This document shows positions 23,380 to 31,457 of a stretch of DNA of 64,000 bases, piece after piece; the stretch's first letter is position 1, and each line of letters begins with the position of its first letter. The position numbers and the translations under genes are program-made. The stretch is from Kineococcus terrestris (GTDB taxonomy: Bacteria; Actinomycetota; Actinomycetes; Actinomycetales; Kineococcaceae), in assembly GCF_041020765.1 (NCBI RefSeq), contig NZ_JBEUEJ010000019.1; one strand, 5' to 3'. The notes beneath the pieces were generated by a model. That model saw nothing but the letters and a program-made list of their open reading frames with translations. It had not been told where the DNA came from and did no database searches.

Positions 23380-24705
23380 GTGGACCAGCGCTTCGCCCTG
23401 CCCGACGTCGGTGAGGGGCTCACCGAGGCGGAGATCGTCTCCTGGAAGGTCCGCGAGGGCGACCTCGTGGCCGTCAACGACGTCCTCGTCGAGATCGAGA
23501 CGGCGAAGTCGCTGGTGGAGCTGCCCAGCCCGTACGCGGGCACGGTGGCGCAGCTGCTGGTCCCCGAGGGCGCCACCGTCGAGGTCGGCGCGGACATCGT
23601 CGTGGTGCGCACCGGCAGCACCGAGGCCCCCGGGCCCGTGGACCCGCCGGCCGCCGAACCCGCCGCCGCGGCCGCGGACGCCTCCGGCGCGACCCTCGTC
23701 GGCTACGGCACCCGCGAGGCCGCCCCGCGCCGGCGCCGCTCCTCCCCGGCGGCCCCGCAGCCGGCCGCGCAGACCGTCGCGCGGGAGACCGCTGCGCCGC
23801 AGCCGGTCCCGCCGGAGCCGGCCACCGCACCCGCCGCCCAGCGCGTGCTGGCCAAGCCGCCCGTGCGCAAGCTGGCCCGCGACCTCGGCGTCGACCTGGC
23901 CGACGCCACCCCCACCGGCCCCGGCGGCACCGTGACCCGCAGCGACGTCCTCGCCCTCGTGCCCGGCGCCCCCGAGGAACCCGCGCGCCGCGTGGAGCGG
24001 CACGAGCGCGAGCACCACGTGCCGATCCGCGGGGTGCGCAAGGCCACGGCCGCCGCGATGGTCGAGAGCGCGTTCTCCGCCCCGCACGTCACGGTGTTCA
24101 CCACGGTCGACGTCACCCGCACCATGAAGCTGTACCAGCGGCTGAAGCAGGACCGGGAGTTCGAGGGCGTGCGCGTCTCCCCGCTGCTGCTGGTCGCCAA
24201 GGCGCTGCTGGTCGCGGTGCGCCGCAACCCGGACGTGAACTCCACGTGGGACGAGGCCAACCAGGTCATCGTCGTGAAGAACTACGTGAACCTCGGCATC
24301 GCCGTGGCGACCCCGCGCGGGCTGCTCGTGCCGAACGTCAAGGACGCCGACGCCATGACGCTCAAGGAGCTGGCCGTCGCGCTGGGCGAGCTGACGACGA
24401 CCGCGCGCGCCGGCAAGGCGTCCCCGCGGGACCTGGCCGAGGGCACCATCACCATCACCAACGTCGGCACCTTCGGCATCGACACCGGCACCCCCATCCT
24501 CAACCCGGGGGAGGCGGCGATCCTGGCCGTCGGCACCATCGCCGAGCGCCCCTGGGTGCACCGCGGCAAGGTCAAGCCGCGCTGGACGGTGACCCTGAGC
24601 CTGTCCTTCGACCACCGGATGCTCGACGGGGAGAGCGGCTCGCGCGTGCTGGCCGACATCGCCGCCGTCCTGGAGGACCCGGCCCGCGCGCTCGTCTGGA
24701 GCTGA
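23380..24705 (+). CDS. 2-oxoacid dehydrogenase E2 (dihydrolipoamide acyltransferase, 441 aa)
   Basis: Domains in order: one lipoyl domain (residues 1-78; lipoyl Lys about 43 in EIETAKSLVELPSPYAG), Ala/Pro linker, E1/E3-binding domain (VRKLARDLGVDLADATPTGP, about 165-200), and the catalytic acyltransferase core with active site LSFDHRMLDGES (His about 411). Complete. GTG start 50 bases after E1beta. No E3 (dihydrolipoamide dehydrogenase) follows, so the complex must use an E3 from elsewhere. Confidence 0.93.
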   Translation: MDQRFALPDVGEGLTEAEIVSWKVREGDLVAVNDVLVEIETAKSLVELPSPYAGTVAQLLVPEGATVEVGADIVVVRTGSTEAPGPVDPPAAEPAAAAADASGATLVGYGTREAAPRRRRSSPAAPQPAAQTVARETAAPQPVPPEPATAPAAQRVLAKPPVRKLARDLGVDLADATPTGPGGTVTRSDVLALVPGAPEEPARRVERHEREHHVPIRGVRKATAAAMVESAFSAPHVTVFTTVDVTRTMKLYQRLKQDREFEGVRVSPLLLVAKALLVAVRRNPDVNSTWDEANQVIVVKNYVNLGIAVATPRGLLVPNVKDADAMTLKELAVALGELTTTARAGKASPRDLAEGTITITNVGTFGIDTGTPILNPGEAAILAVGTIAERPWVHRGKVKPRWTVTLSLSFDHRMLDGESGSRVLADIAAVLEDPARALVWS

Positions 24706-24719
24706 CCCCGCAAGTCTCG

Positions 24720-24740
24720 CCGGGCCGTCGTCCGGCCCGG
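24720..24740 (+). terminator. Hairpin after the dehydrogenase operon
   Basis: Perfect 8-bp stem CCGGGCCG/CGGCCCGG with loop TCGTC, 15 bases after the E2 stop; no U-run, as usual in this GC range. Confidence 0.5.
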
Positions 24741-24844
24741 GCGGTCGCCCCCCTCCCGGACGGCCGCGCCCTCCCCGATGGTTGCTCGGGTTCACGAACG
24801 GGTAGGGGTCCTGCGGAACGGGTCGGCGACGGGAGGAGGACGGC

Positions 24845-25600
24845 GTGCCGGGGTGGCTGGAAGCCGGGGCGTGGGGGTTGTTCGGCGGGGCGGCGCTGGT
24901 CGTCGGCGCGCTCGTGGCGTGGTTCGCGCCCGTGCCGCGCACCGTCGTCGCGGGCGTCATGGCGTTCGGGTCGGGCGTGCTCATCTCCGCCCTGGCCTTC
25001 GACCTGGCGCAGGAGGCCGCCGACACCGGCGGGCTGGCCGTCACGGTGGGCAGCCTGCTGGCCGGGGCGCTGCTGTACGTGGCGGCGAACGCGGCCCTGG
25101 CCCGGCACGGCGCCCGGCACCGCAAGCGCTCCGGCGGCCAGCAGCCGTCGGAGTCCGAGCAGGGCGGCAGCGGCGCGGCGATCGCGGTCGGCGCCCTGCT
25201 CGACGGGGTGCCCGAGTCGGTGGTGCTGGGCCTGGGGCTGCTCGGCGGGGGCGGCGTGAGCACCGCCGTCGTCGCCGCGGTCGCGATCTCCAACGTGCCG
25301 GAGGGGCTGTCCAGCGTGGCGGGCATGAAGCGCGCCGGCCGCAGCGCCCGGTACGTGTTCGGGGTGTGGGGCGGCATCGCCCTGGTCAGCGGGCTGGCCG
25401 CCGCGCTGGGGTACCTGGCGCTGGGCGGGGCCTCCCCGCAGGTCGTCGCGGCCATCACGGCGCTGGCCGCGGGCGCCATCCTCACCATGGTCGCCGACAC
25501 GATGATCCCCGAGGCGTTCGAGCGCACCGGCCTGCTGACCGGGCTCGTCACCACGCTCGGCTTCGTCCTCGCCTTCGCGGTCAGCCGTTCCGGGGGGTGA
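24845..25600 (+). CDS. ZIP family metal permease (251 aa)
   Basis: Eight or so membrane segments with a His/Arg/Ser-rich cytoplasmic loop (RHGARHRKRSGG, about residues 90-115). The family's metal-site helices are present as ALLDGVPESVVLGLGL and VAISNVPEGLSSVAG (Asn-x-Pro-Glu-Gly), but the usual His of the first is Asp, so metal preference or activity may differ from classical zinc importers. GTG 24845 follows GGAGGAGGA. Lone gene between the dehydrogenase operon and nhaA. Confidence 0.83.
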   Translation: MPGWLEAGAWGLFGGAALVVGALVAWFAPVPRTVVAGVMAFGSGVLISALAFDLAQEAADTGGLAVTVGSLLAGALLYVAANAALARHGARHRKRSGGQQPSESEQGGSGAAIAVGALLDGVPESVVLGLGLLGGGGVSTAVVAAVAISNVPEGLSSVAGMKRAGRSARYVFGVWGGIALVSGLAAALGYLALGGASPQVVAAITALAAGAILTMVADTMIPEAFERTGLLTGLVTTLGFVLAFAVSRSGG

Positions 25601-25649
25601 GGCGGCGGGTGAGGCGGGGGAGGGGCTGACCGGGGGCTGGGGCCGCCGC

Positions 25650-25655
25650 TAGCGT
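25650..25655 (+). promoter_or_regulatory. Probable -10 box of nhaA
   Basis: TAGCGT about 48 bases upstream of the GTG at 25704. Confidence 0.4.
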
Positions 25656-25703
25656 CCGGGCGACGGCCGCCCGCGAGGGCGACGACGCGAGAGGCGGAGC
25701 CCC

Positions 25704-27101
25704 GTGACCCACACCCCGACCGGACCGCTGCCGGCGCGCCCGGGACCGCTGCCGCGCATCAGCGTGCCGGTGCCGCACGTGGCCCAGCCGCTGCGGCGGT
25801 TCCTGGCCACCGAGTCCGGCGGGGCGGTGCTGCTGCTGACCGCGACGGCCGCCGCGCTGGTCTGGGCGAACCTGCCCGGCTCCGGGTACGAGGAGTTCTG
25901 GCACACCGAGGGGTCGGTGCGCCTGGGCGGCTGGGAACTGGCCCTGGACCTGCGGCACTGGGTCAACGACGCCGCGATGGCCGTGTTCTTCCTCGTCGTC
26001 GGCCTGGAGATCAGCCGCGAGGTCACGGTGGGGGAGCTGCGGAACCCGCGCTCCGTCGTCGTGCCCGTCCTCGGCGCGCTGGGCGGGCTGGCCCTGCCCG
26101 CGCTGCTGTACCTGGCGGTCAACCCCAGCGGGCCCGCGGCGGTCGGCTGGGGCATCCCCATGTCCACCGACACCGCGTTCCTCGTCGGCGTCCTGGCGCT
26201 GTTCGGGCCGCGCTGCCCGGACCAGCTGCGCCTGTTCCTGCTGACGCTGGCGATCGTCGACGACGTCGGCGCCGTCACCGTGATGGCCGTCTTCTACAGC
26301 GACGAGGTGTCGCTGGGCGCGCTGGCCGTCTCGGCGGTCCTGGTGGCGGTGCTCGCGCTGCTGCGCTGGGCGGGGGTGTGGCAGCTGACCCCGTACGTGC
26401 TCGTCGGGATCGCGCTGTGGCTGGCCGTGTACGCCTCCGGCGTGCACCCCACCCTGGCCGGCGTCCTCGTCGGCGTCCTCGTCCCGGCCGCGCGCGTGTC
26501 GCCCGAGCAGCGCGAGCGGGTGCGCACCTACGGGCGGGCCCTGCTGGAGCGGCCCACCCCGTTCCGGGCGCGGATGGCGACGACGGCGGCGCGCGCCGCG
26601 GTGCCCGCCAACGACCGCCTGCAGGACGCCCTGCACCCCCTGAGCGCCTACGTCGTCGTCCCGCTGTTCGGGCTGGCCAACGCCGGTGTCGTCCTGGACG
26701 GCGAGGCGCTGCGCACGGCGCTGACCTCGCCGGTGACCGGCGGGATCGTGCTGGCCCTCGTCGTCGGCAACGGCGTGGGCATCTCCGTGGCCGCCGCTCT
26801 CGCCCTGCGCACCGGGCTGGGCGACCTGCCCGGCCGCGTGCGCTACGGGCACCTGGTGGGCGGGGCGCTGCTGGCCGGGATCGGGTTCACCATCTCCCTG
26901 TTCATCACCGACCTGGCCTTCGACGACGCCGCGCTGCGCGACCAGGCGAAGATCGGCGTGCTCGCCGGCTCGCTCGTCTCGGCCGTCCTGGGGTCGCTGG
27001 CGCTGCGCGTCCTGGGCGAGCGGATGCCGCTGTGCACCGTGGACGAGGACCAGCTGCCCGAGCTGCCCGCCGGGCCCTGGCTGGACCCCACCCGGGCGTG
27101 A
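25704..27101 (+). CDS. nhaA: Na+/H+ antiporter NhaA
   Basis: 465 residues, eleven to twelve membrane helices, expels Na+ in exchange for protons. The two ion-binding Asp residues lie in LAIVDDVGAVTVMAV (about 185-186); SGGAVLLLTATAAALVWANLPGS, VFFLVVGLEISREV, STDTAFLVGVLALFG and the C-terminal GIGFTISLFITDLAF are all family signatures. GTG 25704 after GAGGCGGAG. The convergent downstream gene codes for a cytosolic DsbA-like domain; in some actinobacteria such a domain is fused to the NhaA C-terminus, here it is separate. Confidence 0.95.
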   Translation: MTHTPTGPLPARPGPLPRISVPVPHVAQPLRRFLATESGGAVLLLTATAAALVWANLPGSGYEEFWHTEGSVRLGGWELALDLRHWVNDAAMAVFFLVVGLEISREVTVGELRNPRSVVVPVLGALGGLALPALLYLAVNPSGPAAVGWGIPMSTDTAFLVGVLALFGPRCPDQLRLFLLTLAIVDDVGAVTVMAVFYSDEVSLGALAVSAVLVAVLALLRWAGVWQLTPYVLVGIALWLAVYASGVHPTLAGVLVGVLVPAARVSPEQRERVRTYGRALLERPTPFRARMATTAARAAVPANDRLQDALHPLSAYVVVPLFGLANAGVVLDGEALRTALTSPVTGGIVLALVVGNGVGISVAAALALRTGLGDLPGRVRYGHLVGGALLAGIGFTISLFITDLAFDDAALRDQAKIGVLAGSLVSAVLGSLALRVLGERMPLCTVDEDQLPELPAGPWLDPTRA

Positions 27102-27117
27102 GGCGGGCGGACGGGCC

Positions 27118-27681
27118 TCAGCGGTGCAGGCCCAGGTTGGTGCGCAGCGCGGACACCTCGACCCGCCCGGTGTAGGCGCGGCCGTCGACGAACAGGGTCG
27201 GGGTGCCGCGCGCGCCGTCCGCCGCCCCGGCGCGGTAGTCGGCCTCCACGGCCGGGCGGTGCGCCTGCGCCGCCGCGCCGACCACCTCGCCGACCGCTCC
27301 GGCCCGCTGGGCGTAGGCGGCCAGGTCGGGGTCGGTCAGCCGGTCCTGGTGGGCGAACAGCAGGTCGTGCAGCGGCCAGAACGCCTCCCCGGCCGCCTCC
27401 GCGGCCAGGGCCGCCGTCAGCGCGAACGGGTGCTTGGTGAACAGCGGGAAGTGCCGGAACACCAGCCGCACCCGGCCCGCGGACCCCTCGACGACCTCGC
27501 GCAGCACGGGGGCGGCGGCCGCGCAGTAGGGGCACTCGAAGTCGCCGTACTCGACGATCGTCGTGGCCGCCGCCGGGTCGCCCAGCACGTGCCGGTCCAG
27601 GTCCACCGCCACCGGGGCGCCCGCGCCCGCCGCGTCCGCCGTCCCCGTCGCGGGCGCCTCGCCCGGTCCGCTCGCCGTCAC
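27118..27681 (-). CDS. Cytosolic DsbA-like thioredoxin-fold protein (187 aa)
   Basis: Thioredoxin fold with active site FECPYCAAAAP (Cys50-Pro-Tyr-Cys53), helical insertion typical of DsbA, and cis-Pro loop RGTPTLFVDGRAY. There is no signal peptide or membrane anchor; the first 28 residues are Ala/Gly-rich linker-like, so the protein should be cytoplasmic, unlike classical DsbA. Its stop lies 16 bases from the nhaA stop (convergent). Disulfide reductase or isomerase activity is likely; partner unknown. Confidence 0.87.
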   Translation of the reverse strand: MTASGPGEAPATGTADAAGAGAPVAVDLDRHVLGDPAAATTIVEYGDFECPYCAAAAPVLREVVEGSAGRVRLVFRHFPLFTKHPFALTAALAAEAAGEAFWPLHDLLFAHQDRLTDPDLAAYAQRAGAVGEVVGAAAQAHRPAVEADYRAGAADGARGTPTLFVDGRAYTGRVEVSALRTNLGLHR

Positions 27682-27801
27682 GGCCCGGACCGTAGCGCCG
27701 CGGCGGCGGCCGGTCGAGCCCCGCCCGCCGTGCCCGGCCCCGCGCCGGCCCCCCGCTCAGCCTGGTCCTGCCAGGCCCTCCCGCGGGAACGGCGGCGGGG
27801 T

Positions 27802-27824
27802 TACCGTCAGCGCTGGCGAGCGCT
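27802..27824 (+). promoter_or_regulatory. -10 box and adjacent palindrome before the receiver-flavoprotein operon
   Basis: TACCGT at 27802-27807, followed at 27809-27824 by AGCGCT-GGCG-AGCGCT, two palindromic hexamers that also pair with each other; placed at the predicted transcription start, a position suited to a repressor. Confidence 0.45.
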
Positions 27825-27889
27825 CCCACGGGTCCGTCCCGCGCGAGCGCCCACCGCCCGGTCCGCCCGTCCCGTCCGCCGGAGGTCCC

Positions 27890-29623
27890 GTGACCACCAC
27901 CGCCGACAGCCCGCCCGCGCCGCTCGCGGCGCCCGGTGGCGGGCCCGTCGAGGAGGCCCGCCGCCCCGTCATCCTCTGCGTCGACGACGACCCCGGCGTC
28001 GTGCGCGCCGTCGCCCGCGATCTGCGCCGCCGCTACGGGCACAGCCACCGCGTGGTGCGCGCCGACTCCGGCCGCGAGGGCCTGCGCGCCCTGGAGGAGC
28101 TGGTCGTGCGCAACCAGCCCGTCGCCGTCGTCATGGCCGACCACCGGATGCCGTCGATGACGGGCGTGGAGTTCCTCGAGGAGGCGATGGACGTCGTCCC
28201 GGCCGCCAAGCGGGTCCTGCTGACCGCCTACGCCGACACCGACGCCGCGATCCGCGCCATCAACGAGGTCGACCTCGACCGCTACCTGCTCAAGCCGTGG
28301 GACCCGCCGGAGGAGCGGCTGTACCCGCCGCTGGACGAGCTGCTGGCCGACTGGCAGGCCGCCACCCGCCCGGCCGCCGCGGGGCTGTCCGTCGTCGGGC
28401 ACCAGTGGTCGGCGCAGACGCAGGAGCTCAAGGAGTTCCTGGCCCGCACCTCCCTGCCGTACCGGTACGTCGACGTGCGCAGCGCCGAGGCGCAGCGCCT
28501 GCTGCGCATCGCCGGCCTGGACGACGGCCCGGACGCCCTGCCCGTCGTGTTCCTGCCCGACGGCGGGACCGTGCCCGCGTGCCGCCCGCGCGAGCTGGTG
28601 CAGCGCCTGGGGTTCCCCACGACCGCGGCCGCGCCCTTCTACGACGTGGTCATCGTCGGCGGCGGCCCCGCCGGGCTGGGCGCGTCGGTGTACGCGGCCA
28701 GCGAGGGGCTGCGCACCCTGCTCGTGGAGCGCTCGACGACGGGCGGTCAGGCCGGGCAGAGCAGCCGCATCGAGAACTACCTGGGCTTCCCCAAGGGCGT
28801 CTCGGGCAACGAGCTGGCCCAGCGGGCCCGCGACCAGGCGCTGCGCTTCGGGGTCGAGGTGGTGAAGACGGTCGAGTGCGTCGGCGTCGAGGCCGCCGGC
28901 GACGGGCGCCGCGTCCGCCTCGACGACGGGTCGGCCGTCGCCTGCCACGCCGTCGTCCTGGCCACCGGCGTGACGTACTCGGCGCTCGCCGCGCCCGGCC
29001 TGGCCGAGTTCACCGGCCGCGGCGTGTACCAGGGGGCCGCCGCCCACGAGGCCGCGAACTGCGCCGGGAAGGTCGTCCACGTCGTCGGGGCCGCGAACTC
29101 CGCGGGGCAGGCGGCGCTGTTCTTCTCCCAGCACGCCTCCGAGGTCGTCGTGCTGGTGCGCGGGGACTCGTTGCGGCGCAGCATGAGCGAGTACCTGGTG
29201 GCGAGGATCGAGGCGACGCCGAACATCCGGGTGCGGCTGCGCACCGAGATCACCGGCGCCTCCGGCGACGGGCACCTGCAGCGGCTGTCGCTGTGCGAGC
29301 GCGCCACCGGCCGCGAGGAGGTCGTCGACACGGAGCACCTGTTCGTGTTCATCGGCGCCGCCCCCCGCACCGACTGGCTGGGCGAGGCGTTTGTCCGCGA
29401 CGCCAAGGGGTTCCTCGTCACCGGACCGGACCTGCTCGACGAGCGGGGCCGCCCGCCCGCCGGGTGGGACGTCCCCCGCGACCCGTACCTGCTGGAGTCC
29501 AGCGTCCCCGGCGTGTTCGTCGCCGGCGACGCCCGCGCCGCCTCGATCAAGCGGGTCGCCTCCGCCGTCGGCGAGGGCGCCCTGGCCGTGAACCTGGTGC
29601 ACCGCTACCTGGAGGGGCTGTGA
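27890..29623 (+). CDS. Fused response regulator receiver / thioredoxin-reductase-like flavoprotein (577 aa)
   Basis: Residues about 25-150: receiver domain with complete acidic pocket and phospho-acceptor Asp about 84 (VVMADHRMPSMTG), LLTAYAD Thr and LLKPWDP Lys. Residues about 175-240: a thioredoxin-like linker region. Residues about 250-577: FAD/NAD(P) pyridine nucleotide-disulfide oxidoreductase (VIVGGGPAGLGASVYAA, VVGAANSAGQAALFFS, VFVAGDARAASIKR). The redox CxxC of true thioredoxin reductase is replaced by AAAHEAANC, with only one Cys. GTG after GGAGG; stop overlaps the kinase gene. Confidence 0.9.
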   Translation: MTTTADSPPAPLAAPGGGPVEEARRPVILCVDDDPGVVRAVARDLRRRYGHSHRVVRADSGREGLRALEELVVRNQPVAVVMADHRMPSMTGVEFLEEAMDVVPAAKRVLLTAYADTDAAIRAINEVDLDRYLLKPWDPPEERLYPPLDELLADWQAATRPAAAGLSVVGHQWSAQTQELKEFLARTSLPYRYVDVRSAEAQRLLRIAGLDDGPDALPVVFLPDGGTVPACRPRELVQRLGFPTTAAAPFYDVVIVGGGPAGLGASVYAASEGLRTLLVERSTTGGQAGQSSRIENYLGFPKGVSGNELAQRARDQALRFGVEVVKTVECVGVEAAGDGRRVRLDDGSAVACHAVVLATGVTYSALAAPGLAEFTGRGVYQGAAAHEAANCAGKVVHVVGAANSAGQAALFFSQHASEVVVLVRGDSLRRSMSEYLVARIEATPNIRVRLRTEITGASGDGHLQRLSLCERATGREEVVDTEHLFVFIGAAPRTDWLGEAFVRDAKGFLVTGPDLLDERGRPPAGWDVPRDPYLLESSVPGVFVAGDARAASIKRVASAVGEGALAVNLVHRYLEGL

Positions 29624-31041
29624 GCGTCGAGGAGGCCGCCGGGCCGGCCACCGTCGGGGTCGAGGAGCTGCGCACGCTGTTCCTGTTCGAGCACCTGGAC
29701 GAGGAGGACGTGCGCTGGCTCGCCGGGCGCGGCGACCGGCGCACCTACCCGGCCGGCGCGACCGTGTTCGCCACCGGCGAGCCCGCCGGGCACCTGTGGG
29801 TGCTGCTGGAGGGGGAGGTGCGCCAGGAGAAGCAGGTCGGCGGCCGGCCCGTCGTCCTGGGCACCACCAGCCAGCGCGGCGCCTACGCCGGGGCCGTGCG
29901 CGCCTTCGTCGACGAGGGCCAGCAGGTCTACGCGAACACCCTGTCCACCACGACGACCACGAGCCTGTTCCGCCTGCCCGCGCGGGACTTCGCCGCGTTC
30001 GTGCGCACCCGGATGCCGATGGCCGTGCACCTGCTGGACGGGCTGTACGTGGGCCTGCGCAACACCGAGGCCACCGTGCGCCAGCAGGAGCACCTGGCCC
30101 GCCTGGGGCACCTGTCCGCCGGGCTGGCGCACGAGCTGAACAACCCCGCCGCGGCCGCCGTGCGCGCCGCCTCGCAGTTCGGGCGCGTCCTGGGCGTGCT
30201 GGCCGACCCGCCGCCGGTCGTGGACGGGCTGGCCGGCGCCGCCGCCGAGGTGCTGGCCGCGGCCCGCGAGCGCGCCCGCGACGGCGGCGGGGTCGCGCTG
30301 GGCGCGCTGGAGCGCGCCGACGCCGAGGACGAGGTCGCCGACGTCCTGGAGGACGCCGGGGTCGCCGAGGCGCAGGAGGCCGCCGTCGTCCTCGTCGCCG
30401 CCGGGCTGGGCGCGGACGAGGTCGCCGCCGCGGTGGAGCGGCTGCGCGGGCCGGGCCTGTCCGAGCGCGTCGGCTGGCTGGCGGCCGTCCTGGAGGCCGA
30501 CGCCCTGGCCCGCGAGATCGGCACGGCCACGCAGGCGATCTCGGCGCTCGTCGCGGCCGTCAAGGCGTACAGCTACCTGGACTCCGGCAGCGCGCAGGAC
30601 GTCGACGTGCACGCCGGGCTGGACAGCACCCTGACGATGCTCGGGCACAAGCTGCGCGACGTGCGGGTGGTGCGCGAGTACGCCGACGGCCTGCCGCGCG
30701 TCAGCGCCCACGGCGCCGAGCTGAACCAGGTGTGGACGAACCTGCTCGACAACGCCGTGCACGCCGTCGGCGGGCGCGGCACCGTCGTGCTGCGCACCCG
30801 CGCCACCGGCGACGGGGTGCGCGTGGAGGTCGCCGACGACGGCCCCGGCGTCGACGAGGCCGTGCGCGACCGGCTGTTCGACGCGTTCGTCACCACCAAG
30901 GGCCCCGGCGGCGGCACCGGCCTGGGCCTGGACGCGTGCCGGCGCATCGTCGAGGACCGCCACCACGGCCGCATCTCCTTCACCACCGGGCCCGGCGGCA
31001 CGACCTTCGCGGTCGACCTGCCGGTCGTCCGGCCCCGCTGA
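29620..31041 (+). CDS. Histidine kinase with cyclic-nucleotide-binding-like sensor (473 aa)
   Basis: Residues about 12-130 form a cNMP-binding (Crp-like) domain: LFLFEHLDEEDVRWLA, YPAGATVFATGEPAGHLWVLLEGEVR, then an atypical phosphate-cassette region. Residues about 155-470: soluble kinase with phospho-His about 171 in GHLSAGLAHELNNPAAAA, N box NQVWTNLLDNAVHAV, G1 VADDGPGVD and G2 GGGTGLGLDACRRIV. No membrane segments. GTGA overlap with the receiver-flavoprotein gene, which is therefore the likely phosphorylation partner; no other response regulator is nearby. Confidence 0.9.
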   Translation: MSVEEAAGPATVGVEELRTLFLFEHLDEEDVRWLAGRGDRRTYPAGATVFATGEPAGHLWVLLEGEVRQEKQVGGRPVVLGTTSQRGAYAGAVRAFVDEGQQVYANTLSTTTTTSLFRLPARDFAAFVRTRMPMAVHLLDGLYVGLRNTEATVRQQEHLARLGHLSAGLAHELNNPAAAAVRAASQFGRVLGVLADPPPVVDGLAGAAAEVLAAARERARDGGGVALGALERADAEDEVADVLEDAGVAEAQEAAVVLVAAGLGADEVAAAVERLRGPGLSERVGWLAAVLEADALAREIGTATQAISALVAAVKAYSYLDSGSAQDVDVHAGLDSTLTMLGHKLRDVRVVREYADGLPRVSAHGAELNQVWTNLLDNAVHAVGGRGTVVLRTRATGDGVRVEVADDGPGVDEAVRDRLFDAFVTTKGPGGGTGLGLDACRRIVEDRHHGRISFTTGPGGTTFAVDLPVVRPR

Positions 31042-31078
31042 AGAACCCGCTGGACCCTGCGAGAGACCGGAGGACGTC

Positions 31079-31378
31079 GTGAGCGCCACCACCTGCGGGC
31101 ACCTGGACACCGTCGACGAGGCCGCGGCGCCCAGCGCGCCCGGCTGCGAGGACTGCCTGGCGGCCGGGGGCCGCTGGGTGCACCTGCGGATGTGCAGCGG
31201 GTGCGGGCACGTCGGCTGCTGCGACTCCTCGCCCGGCAAGCACGCCACCGCCCACCACCGCGGCACCGGCCACCCCCTCGTGCGCTCCTACGAGCCGGGC
31301 GAGGAGTGGTTCTGGTGCTACCCCGACGAGCTGCTGTTCGAGCTGCCCGACGCCCCGCCCGCCCCCTCCCACCCCTGA
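31079..31378 (+). CDS. UBP-type zinc finger protein (99 aa)
   Basis: Single ZnF-UBP domain: CGHL near the N-terminus, CEDCLAAGGRWVHLRMCSGCGHVGCCDSS with the usual Cys pairs, HATAHHRGTGHPLV with the His cluster, then GEEWFWCYPDELLFEL. In eukaryotes this fold binds the free C-terminus of ubiquitin; in ubiquitin-free bacteria the ligand is unknown. GTG follows CCGGAGGACGTC, 37 bases after the kinase, same operon. Family occurrence beside receiver-flavoproteins is known to me from actinobacteria. Confidence 0.88.
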   Translation: MSATTCGHLDTVDEAAAPSAPGCEDCLAAGGRWVHLRMCSGCGHVGCCDSSPGKHATAHHRGTGHPLVRSYEPGEEWFWCYPDELLFELPDAPPAPSHP

Positions 31379-31401
31379 GCGGGGGCCGGTCCACCGTCGC
31401 C

Positions 31402-31457
31402 GGGGTCCGGGGTCCGGGGTCCGGGGTCCGGGGTCCGGGGTCCGGGGTCAGGGGTCA
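31402..31457 (+). repeat. Eight-unit 7-bp G-rich tandem repeat (potential G-quadruplex)
   Basis: Six copies of GGGGTCC followed by two of GGGGTCA, perfectly in register, between two convergent genes. The last unit contains the stop codon of the minus-strand GGDEF gene. Eight G4 runs with three-base spacers are a near-ideal quadruplex pattern on the plus strand. Confidence 0.95.

Noticed and set aside
27124..29619. Upstream extension of the cNMP-domain kinase frame by 832 codons
   Set aside because: It overlaps the receiver-flavoprotein gene in another frame and contains no domain; the kinase starts at the GTGA overlap at 29620.
31402..31457. Possible CRISPR or phage attachment repeat
   Set aside because: Units are seven bases with no spacers and no cas, integrase or tRNA neighbours; best described as a simple tandem repeat.
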